A stretch of 5,211 bases of DNA. It comes from Anaerolineales bacterium (GTDB taxonomy: Bacteria; Chloroflexota; Anaerolineae; Anaerolineales; DRMV01). Positions 1-5,211 of the stretch are shown piece after piece. The notes beneath the pieces were generated by a model that was not told the DNA's origin, did no database searches, and worked only from the letters and a program-made list of their open reading frames with translations. Location of the stretch: NCBI GenBank assembly GCA_015491595.1, contig WFVP01000059.1:1-5211 (forward strand), given 5' to 3'. The first letter of the stretch is position 1. Every line of letters begins with the position of its first letter. The translations under genes and the position numbers were made by a program.

Positions 1-1
1 A

Positions 2-487
2 GGCGCCCGACGGGCGCAAGAGTTCTTCGCCGCCTGGCGCGAGGAACAGGCCGGCCTGCCGGGGGACGAACCCCTTTCCCCGGCGGAACGGCAGGTGGTG
101 CTCTTCTGGGCCGCCTTCGCCCAGACCCTCAACGGCCGCGACATCCTGGGTATGGCGCCTCCTCCAGAGAGCCCCCGCCGGGCTTACCTCCAGTGGGTTG
201 AGGTCTGGGTGCAGCCTCGTCTCCCTCAAGTCATTGCGTGGCTGGAAGCGGCCCAGGAAGAAAACACGGCCCAGATGCTGGCGTACGCCCGCCAGCAACA
301 GGAAGCCCTGGAAAAGACGGCCATCACCCTGTGGACTCCGCTGGACATGGCCGTAGAAGGGCCCGCGCAGGTCTACGGCGTGCCCGCGCCCGCTGCCGGG
401 GCCCTGCTGGGCCTGGCCGGGGGGCTGGTCCTGGGCCTGCTCTATGTGTTGGGCCGGAGCACCTTCCCCGGGAGGCGCCTCCCATGA
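2..487 (+). CDS. 3' part of a Wzz-like polysaccharide chain-length/co-polymerase protein (partial)
   Basis: The reading frame is open from the window edge, so the gene begins upstream and the GTG codons at 95 and 98 are internal. The 161 visible residues contain a mostly helical, Gln/Glu/Ala-rich segment (roughly the stretch encoded at 185-330). A short Pro-containing stretch (PAPAAG) follows, and then one strongly hydrophobic segment (about 400-460) ending in a few basic residues. A periplasm-side helical domain, a Pro-rich approach and a C-terminal membrane helix match the end of Wzz/polysaccharide co-polymerase proteins, which set the chain length of exported polysaccharides. The immediately downstream, overlapping gene is a Wzy/WaaL-type membrane protein, the usual partner of Wzz, and this supports the reading. 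No conserved catalytic motif is visible, so the family call is inference. An unrelated single-pass membrane protein is the alternative. Confidence 0.5.
   Translation, partial: GARRAQEFFAAWREEQAGLPGDEPLSPAERQVVLFWAAFAQTLNGRDILGMAPPPESPRRAYLQWVEVWVQPRLPQVIAWLEAAQEENTAQMLAYARQQQEALEKTAITLWTPLDMAVEGPAQVYGVPAPAAGALLGLAGGLVLGLLYVLGRSTFPGRRLP
470..483 (+). promoter_or_regulatory. Perfect 14-base palindrome containing the ribosome-binding site of the downstream membrane gene
   Basis: GGGAGGCGCCTCCC is its own reverse complement and ends directly against the ATG at 484. The GGAGG at 471-475 is the only plausible Shine-Dalgarno site for that start. In mRNA the palindrome can fold as a GGGAG/CTCCC stem with a GCGC loop, hiding the ribosome-binding site. 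Ribosomes finishing the upstream gene (stop at 485-487) would open it, which fits translational coupling. The palindrome is seen directly; the coupling is inferred. Confidence 0.5.
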
Positions 488-1953
488 CCCGACGCGCCGC
501 GTGGTCGTGGCTCCATCGGGCCCGAACGCATCTGGTCCACCTCTTATGGGCGGCCTTCCTGCTCAGCCTGCCCTTCGAGAGCTCTCCCTTGCTCCCTGAA
601 GTCATCGGCGGGCGCGCGGTGGTGCGTCCCCTGGCCGTCCTTCCCATGATGGGACTCTTCTTCCTGGAAGTGCTCCCCTTCATCTGGCGCCTTCCCTGGC
701 CCCGGCCCTTCCCGGCGCTGTTGGCCTTCTGGCTGGTCGCCCTCTTTGCCTCCCTGTGGGGCCTGACTCTGCTCCCCACCCCGGAACAGGGCTTCTTGCC
801 CTCCCGGCGCGTCGTGCGCGGTTTCATGACCCTGGCCGTCGGCTCGGGGTTCTACCTGGTGACCTGGGTCTACCTCCAGCGGCATCCCCAGCGGGCGAAA
901 GCGTCCCTGCGCTGGCTTTACGCGGCCCTGGCCCTGAGCCTCCTATGGGGCTCCTTGCAGGTGCTGTACATCGTGCGAGACGACGTGACATTGTGGGAAA
1001 CCCTGAACCGCATCCATCGCGCCTGGATTGGTACCCGACCCCTGCAATTCCGTCGGGTCTCCGGGGTCACCTACGAACCCAGCTGGTTCGCCATCCAGTC
1101 CCTCATCCTCTTCTACCCCTGGCTCTGGGGCAGCGTCCTGACGGGGACCACCGTCTTTCCCTGGCGCAAAGGCCCGCTCCAGGGGGAAACCCTGCTCCTG
1201 GCCTGGATGACGGGGCTGCTCCTGTTCACCTTCTCCCGTTCGGGCCTGGGCATTTTTCTGTTCCTGACTACCGTCACCCTGGTGTTGCGCGCTCTGACCT
1301 GGGGCAGGGGCTCGTGGGGGAAGCGGGTCCTCCACGTGGTCGTGGGAGGCGCCGCCCTGACCCTGTTCGCCGCGGCGGCCCTGTGGGGCATCTACCGATG
1401 GAACCAATACGTGTTCGAACACTTCACCAAGCTCCAGGCCCGCCTGCGACAACGGGCCGACGAGGCCTCCTTGCTCACCGTCGTCCGCATTCTGGCCGGA
1501 AGCCGATGGGGGGAATGGCAATACGGCTACCGGGTGTACGAAGGGCATCCGGTCCTGGGCGTGGGTCTGGGGCTGGCTCCCTTCTACCTGGAAGAAGCGG
1601 TCCCCGGCGGTGAACTCTCGTATTGGTTCTACGACAGCGTCCTCCCTGGGGGCAGCGGAGAGCCCATGATGCACATCCGCCACCTCTACCTCCGCCTGCT
1701 CGCCGAAACCGGCTGGGTGGGTCTGTGGACCTTCCTGGCCTTCCAGCTGGGCCTGGTGGGATTGGCCCTGGAGATGACCCTTCATGCGGAAAGCCGCCGG
1801 CGGGCGTGGGGATGGTGTCTGCTGTTGGCCATGGCCGCGGTCTTCGCCTCCAGCATCGCCTTCGATTCCTTCTCCCTGCCCCACCAATGGGTGGTGTACG
1901 GATGGATTTCGGGGCTGGCCATGGGCGCGCGGTCTGCGACCGACCCCCTCTGA
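484..1953 (+). CDS. O-antigen ligase/polymerase-type polytopic membrane protein (Wzy/WaaL-like)
   Basis: This 489-residue protein has about 11-12 hydrophobic segments, with the first at roughly residues 17-38. It carries the hallmarks of the O-antigen ligase/polymerase superfamily (Wzy_C, PF04932 type). One is a VSGVTYEPSWFA motif (E198-P-S) at the start of a membrane helix. A large extracytoplasmic loop, between the helix around residues 285-310 and about residue 398, contains GHPVLGVGLG (H355). The loop closes with RHLYLRLLAETGWVG (H400, E408, G410), matching the family's H-N-x-Y-L...E-x-G pattern. Family members transfer or polymerise lipid-linked glycans on the outer face of the membrane. 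The ATG at 484 is chosen because it has GGAGG eight bases upstream and overlaps the previous stop as ATGA; the frame is open further upstream, but that part lies inside the Wzz-like gene. Sequence alone cannot separate polymerase from ligase. A Wzz-like neighbour favours polymerase. Confidence 0.82.
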   Translation: MTRRAAWSWLHRARTHLVHLLWAAFLLSLPFESSPLLPEVIGGRAVVRPLAVLPMMGLFFLEVLPFIWRLPWPRPFPALLAFWLVALFASLWGLTLLPTPEQGFLPSRRVVRGFMTLAVGSGFYLVTWVYLQRHPQRAKASLRWLYAALALSLLWGSLQVLYIVRDDVTLWETLNRIHRAWIGTRPLQFRRVSGVTYEPSWFAIQSLILFYPWLWGSVLTGTTVFPWRKGPLQGETLLLAWMTGLLLFTFSRSGLGIFLFLTTVTLVLRALTWGRGSWGKRVLHVVVGGAALTLFAAAALWGIYRWNQYVFEHFTKLQARLRQRADEASLLTVVRILAGSRWGEWQYGYRVYEGHPVLGVGLGLAPFYLEEAVPGGELSYWFYDSVLPGGSGEPMMHIRHLYLRLLAETGWVGLWTFLAFQLGLVGLALEMTLHAESRRRAWGWCLLLAMAAVFASSIAFDSFSLPHQWVVYGWISGLAMGARSATDPL

Positions 1954-1968
1954 CCCTCAAGCGGCGGA

Positions 1969-1996
1969 TGTAACGTTTCCACCCACCCTTCGTTTT
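1969..1996 (+). promoter_or_regulatory. ECF-type promoter of the sigma/anti-sigma operon, likely self-activated
   Basis: TGTAAC (1969-1974) followed by CGTTTT (1991-1996) leaves 16 bases between the AAC and CGT cores. This is the classic architecture of ECF sigma promoters (an AAC-type -35 element and a CGT-type -10 element, as in Bacillus SigX/SigM/SigW). It lies in the 55-base gap before the sigma gene, where ECF genes usually carry an autoregulated promoter. Transcription would begin around 2001-2004, only a few bases before the ATG at 2009. A copy with the same spacing lies at 2838-2864. Confidence 0.65.
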
Positions 1997-2008
1997 GAAG
2001 AGTGAGCC

Positions 2009-2584
2009 ATGAACTCATGGATACCCGATGACGAATTGGTGCGTCGAGCCCAACAGGGTGATGCCGCTGCCTTTGGCATGATTTACGAACGCTACGTGGA
2101 CGATGTGTATCGTTTTTTCTACTACCGCCTCTTCCAGCGGGATGAGGCCGAGGACCTGACGGAAGCCACCTTCCTTAAAGCGTGGCACGGGCTGAAGGGC
2201 CTGCGTGCGGACGAACGGTTGAACCTTAAGGCCTGGTTGCTGCGCATCGCGCGCCATCTGTGGATTGACCGCCACCGAACCCGGCGAGAGCAGGCCCCGC
2301 TGGAAGCCGCCGCCTCCCGTCCGGCGTCGGAGCCCGACCCCGAAGCTGCCCTCCTGCACACCGAGGAGCGGGAGCAACTCTCTCAGGCTCTGGCCCAGTT
2401 GCCGGACCGCTTGCGGGACGTGGTGGTGTACCGCTTCATTCACGGCCTTTCCCATCGAGAAGTGGCGGAACTCCTGGGGCTGCAGGAAGGACACGTGCGG
2501 GTGTTGCAACATCGTGCGCTGCAACGCCTACGGGAGTGGCTGGAAGATCAGGAACGACCTCGGGAACGGAGGGAGCAACCGTGA
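2009..2584 (+). CDS. ECF-subfamily RNA polymerase sigma factor (sigma-70 family)
   Basis: The protein has 191 residues, the usual size for an ECF sigma factor with only regions 2 and 4. Region 2 spans about residues 8-92. It includes DDELVRRAQQGDAAAF, the AEDLTEATFLKAW core-binding helix (47-59), and LKAWLLRIARHLWIDRHRTRR (73-93), the -10 recognition part. A variable Ala/Pro/Glu linker (94-120) follows. Region 4 spans about 122-179, with LPDRLRDVVVYRF and the helix-turn-helix LSHREVAELLGLQEGHVRVLQHRALQRLRE that reads the -35 element. It would direct RNA polymerase to promoters such as the one at 1969-1996. The ATG at 2009 is needed to keep the start of region 2; only a weak purine stretch precedes it, consistent with a near-leaderless mRNA. 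The stop overlaps the GTG of the anti-sigma gene. The family assignment is secure; the stimulus is unknown. Confidence 0.95.
   Translation: MNSWIPDDELVRRAQQGDAAAFGMIYERYVDDVYRFFYYRLFQRDEAEDLTEATFLKAWHGLKGLRADERLNLKAWLLRIARHLWIDRHRTRREQAPLEAAASRPASEPDPEAALLHTEEREQLSQALAQLPDRLRDVVVYRFIHGLSHREVAELLGLQEGHVRVLQHRALQRLREWLEDQERPRERREQP
2568..2583 (+). promoter_or_regulatory. Ribosome-binding site and GTG start of the anti-sigma gene, overlapping the sigma stop
   Basis: GGAGGGAG at 2568-2575 stands five bases before GTG 2581-2583, and the sigma gene stops at TGA 2582-2584. This decides the start: the frame is open back to an ATG at 2536, but that codon lies inside the sigma gene and has no comparable site. 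Overlap of this kind keeps sigma and anti-sigma output matched. Confidence 0.75.
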
Positions 2585-3717
2585 CCCAACCGACCTTCGA
2601 AGACCTGCTGGCGCAATGCCTGGACGATATACGCAAGGGCCGGCGGACCCTGGAGGAGTGCCTGGAGCAATATCCGGAGCACCGCCAGCGCCTGGAGCCC
2701 TTATTGCGCGCGGCCCTCTGGGTACAGAGGCAAGAACCCGTGCGCCCCGACCCGGTCTTTCGGGCCACGGCCAAGGCCCGTCTGCTGCAGCATGTGCGCA
2801 ACGCCTCGCGAAGCGCGCAACCGGGGCTGGTTCCGTCTGTAACGTCTGGCGGACCTTCTCGTTTGTGGGGGTGGAAGAAAAAAACCTTCCAAACTTTGCA
2901 CACGAGGAGGTTCGCCATGATGTGGGCGTTGATATTCGCCGTACTGGCTTTGATTTCCGGTGGGGGCGTGGTCTATGCGTCAACGGACGCTCTGCCCGAT
3001 GAGCCCCTGTACACCGTGAAGCTGGCCCTGGAGGACGCGCAACTGCTCTTCGCGCCGCCCGAGGAAGATGTGGCGTTGCTGCTGGAATTCGCCCAGCGGC
3101 GACTGGAGGAGGCCCAACAAATGGCCCAGGAAGGCCGGCTGCAAGGCCTGAACCGGGCCCTGGCCAACTACGAAACCCGGCTCCAGCGAGCCCTCCAATT
3201 GGCCCAGGAGGTGTCCCAGGCCGACCCTGAAGTCTGGGCCCTGGTGGAGCAACGGGTCCAACAGCATCAAGAGCGGCTGCAACTGCTGCAGCAAGCCATG
3301 GAGCAACACCAGGTGCCCGCGGAAGCCTTCGGCTTGATGCAGCGGGCCTGGGAGCGGACCCAGGAGATGGCCCAATGGGCCCACCAGTTCCGCCAGCAGC
3401 AAGGCCCGCAGGGGCCGATGGGCCCCCAGGGTCCCATGGGCCCGCAGCAGGGCACCATGACCCCTCAGGGTCCTATGGGTCCCCAAGGCCCCATGGGTCC
3501 GCAACAGGGCACCATGACCCCTCAGGGCCCCATGGGTCCTCAAGGTCCGATGGGCCCCCAGGGTACCATGACGCCCCAGGGTCCTATGGCCCCCCAGGCG
3601 ACCATGACGCCCATGCCCATAGGTACGCCGGGCATGGGGCCGGGTAACAGCATGGGCCCCGGCTCGGGTTCCGGCGGCGGCATGGGACCGGGTGGTGGAG
3701 GCGGCGGTATACCGTAA
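2581..3717 (+). CDS. Membrane-anchored putative anti-sigma factor with DUF5667-like domain and collagen-like tail
   Basis: This 378-residue protein is coupled to the ECF sigma gene. Residues 1-50 form a helical, charged segment (FEDLLAQCLDDIRKGRRTL, then ECLEQYPEHRQRLEPLL). Such segments open anti-sigma-like proteins in Chloroflexota and are the likely cytoplasmic sigma-binding part. No HxxxCxxC zinc motif is present. A basic linker (WKKK...RR, 97-110) leads to one membrane helix (about 113-134). Outside it, LPDEPLYTVKLALEDAQLLFA (138-158) and a long Gln/Glu/Leu-rich helical region to about 272 resemble DUF5667, a family found next to ECF sigma factors. Residues 275-378 are a collagen-like tail (GPQ/GPM triplets, 19-residue tandem repeat) with no charged residue, ending Gly-rich. 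Presumed role: hold the sigma factor at the membrane until an envelope signal releases it. A second promoter and ribosome-binding site lie inside the gene (2838-2919). The anti-sigma role is inferred from position and layout; no binding motif proves it. Confidence 0.8.
   Translation: MTQPTFEDLLAQCLDDIRKGRRTLEECLEQYPEHRQRLEPLLRAALWVQRQEPVRPDPVFRATAKARLLQHVRNASRSAQPGLVPSVTSGGPSRLWGWKKKTFQTLHTRRFAMMWALIFAVLALISGGGVVYASTDALPDEPLYTVKLALEDAQLLFAPPEEDVALLLEFAQRRLEEAQQMAQEGRLQGLNRALANYETRLQRALQLAQEVSQADPEVWALVEQRVQQHQERLQLLQQAMEQHQVPAEAFGLMQRAWERTQEMAQWAHQFRQQQGPQGPMGPQGPMGPQQGTMTPQGPMGPQGPMGPQQGTMTPQGPMGPQGPMGPQGTMTPQGPMAPQATMTPMPIGTPGMGPGNSMGPGSGSGGGMGPGGGGGGIP
2838..2864 (+). promoter_or_regulatory. 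Second ECF-type promoter motif, inside the anti-sigma gene
   Basis: TGTAACGT (2838-2845), 14 bases, then CGTTT (2860-2864) is the same 13 fixed bases at the same spacing as the motif ahead of the sigma gene. It falls in the linker just before the membrane helix. A transcript from here would start near 2870 and run into the strong ribosome-binding site at 2904-2910. The match is direct; promoter activity is inferred. Confidence 0.45.
2904..2919 (+). promoter_or_regulatory. Internal ribosome-binding site and ATG within the anti-sigma gene
   Basis: GAGGAGG (2904-2910) ends six bases before ATG 2917-2919, in the same frame as the anti-sigma gene. Its AGGAGG core is a full-length Shine-Dalgarno match, which the GTG start at 2581 lacks. 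Initiation here would give a 266-residue protein (2917-3717) beginning with the membrane helix (MMWALIF...) and keeping the outer domains but lacking residues 1-112. The Arg-Arg-Phe codons alone could account for part of the match, so internal initiation is a hypothesis. Confidence 0.45.
3412..3612 (+). repeat. Tandem repeat coding for collagen-like GPM/GPQ units
   Basis: Unit 1 (3412-3468) and unit 2 (3469-3525) each encode the same 19 residues, GPMGPQGPMGPQQGTMTPQ. Unit 3 (3526-3579) lacks one Gln codon, and a degenerate partial unit (3580-3612, GPMAPQATMTP) closes the array. A partial lead-in (GPQ) starts at 3403. Units 1 and 2 differ at seven codons, all silent. The segment forms part of the extracytoplasmic tail of the anti-sigma-like protein. 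Confidence 0.9.
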
Positions 3718-3747
3718 CCCTGCCGCCTGACATCTCCCCTGAAAACG

Positions 3748-3783
3748 AAAGGAGCGGCCTTGGTATTATCGGCCGCTCCTTTT
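3748..3783. terminator. Intrinsic terminator between convergent genes, probably bidirectional
   Basis: A perfect 12-base stem (AAAGGAGCGGCC at 3748-3759 with its complement at 3771-3782) encloses an 11-base loop. On the plus strand it ends in TTTT (3780-3783). On the minus strand the same stem is followed by TTTCGTTTTC, so it could also end the ligase transcript. It starts 31 bases after the anti-sigma stop and 35 bases beyond the ligase stop. Confidence 0.88.
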
Positions 3784-3817
3784 CGCGTCTCCAGGACTCC
3801 GGGCCCTCTACGGTTGG

Positions 3818-5211
<1,394 letters not shown>

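Noticed and set aside
238..483. Upstream extension of the polymerase/ligase-type frame to an ATG at 238
   Set aside because: The extension is Arg/Gly/Pro-rich out-of-frame translation of the Wzz-like gene. The ATG at 484 has a good RBS and begins the plausible membrane protein.
943..1887. Long antisense reading frame opposite the polymerase/ligase-type gene
   Set aside because: High GC content makes long antisense frames common; its Gln/Gly/Pro-rich translation has no domain logic and it lies fully over a well-supported gene.
2536..2580. ATG at 2536 as start of the anti-sigma gene
   Set aside because: It lies within the end of the sigma gene with no RBS at the right place; GTG 2581 has GGAGGGAG and the typical four-base overlap.
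3267..3458. Minus-strand reading frame rich in Gly-Pro opposite the collagen-like repeat
   Set aside because: GGN-CCN codon pairs are self-complementary, so a Gly-Pro repeat on one strand automatically yields Gly-Pro on the other. No RBS or independent support.
3403..3612. CRISPR-like array
   Set aside because: The repeats are contiguous, in frame, differ at third codon positions and have no spacers; they encode a protein repeat.

Overview
This GC-rich window carries genes typical of a free-living bacterium. My best guess is the phylum Chloroflexota (Anaerolineae-like). The guess rests on the pairing of an ECF sigma factor with a single-pass anti-sigma-like protein carrying a DUF5667-type domain, a combination I associate with that phylum and with Actinobacteria. 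The phylum is an inference, not something read directly from the sequence.

Layout. (1) Positions 2-487 hold the 3' end of a plus-strand gene whose product ends in a Pro-rich stretch and a C-terminal membrane helix, like Wzz-type chain-length regulators. It overlaps by four bases (ATGA) a complete 489-residue polytopic membrane protein of the O-antigen ligase/polymerase type (484-1953). (2) After a 55-base gap containing an ECF-type promoter, an ECF sigma factor (2009-2584) overlaps by four bases (GTGA) a 378-residue membrane-anchored putative anti-sigma factor (2581-3717). That protein has a cytoplasmic N-terminus, one membrane helix, a DUF5667-like helical region, and a collagen-like, Met-rich, charge-free tail built on a 19-residue tandem repeat. 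(3) A strong, probably bidirectional terminator lies at 3748-3783. (4) Convergent on the minus strand is a formate-tetrahydrofolate ligase gene (3818-5211) that lacks its N-terminus, including the ATP-binding loop, because it runs off the window. Its insertions resemble the eukaryotic C1-THF-synthase type rather than the short bacterial type.

How the parts may work together. The first two genes probably serve export or polymerisation of a surface polysaccharide. The sigma/anti-sigma pair looks like a self-regulated envelope-sensing switch: the sigma gene is preceded by TGTAACGT-N14-CGTTT, placed so that its mRNA would be almost leaderless. The most interesting observation is a second copy of the same motif, with identical spacing, inside the anti-sigma gene. 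It is followed by a strong AGGAGG ribosome-binding site and an in-frame ATG exactly at the start of the membrane helix. This suggests a second, sigma-induced product that keeps the membrane anchor and outer sensor domain but lacks the predicted sigma-binding domain. The ligase belongs to one-carbon metabolism and appears unrelated to its neighbours.

There is no gene-free stretch over 300 bases. I saw no tRNA, rRNA, CRISPR array or insertion sequence.
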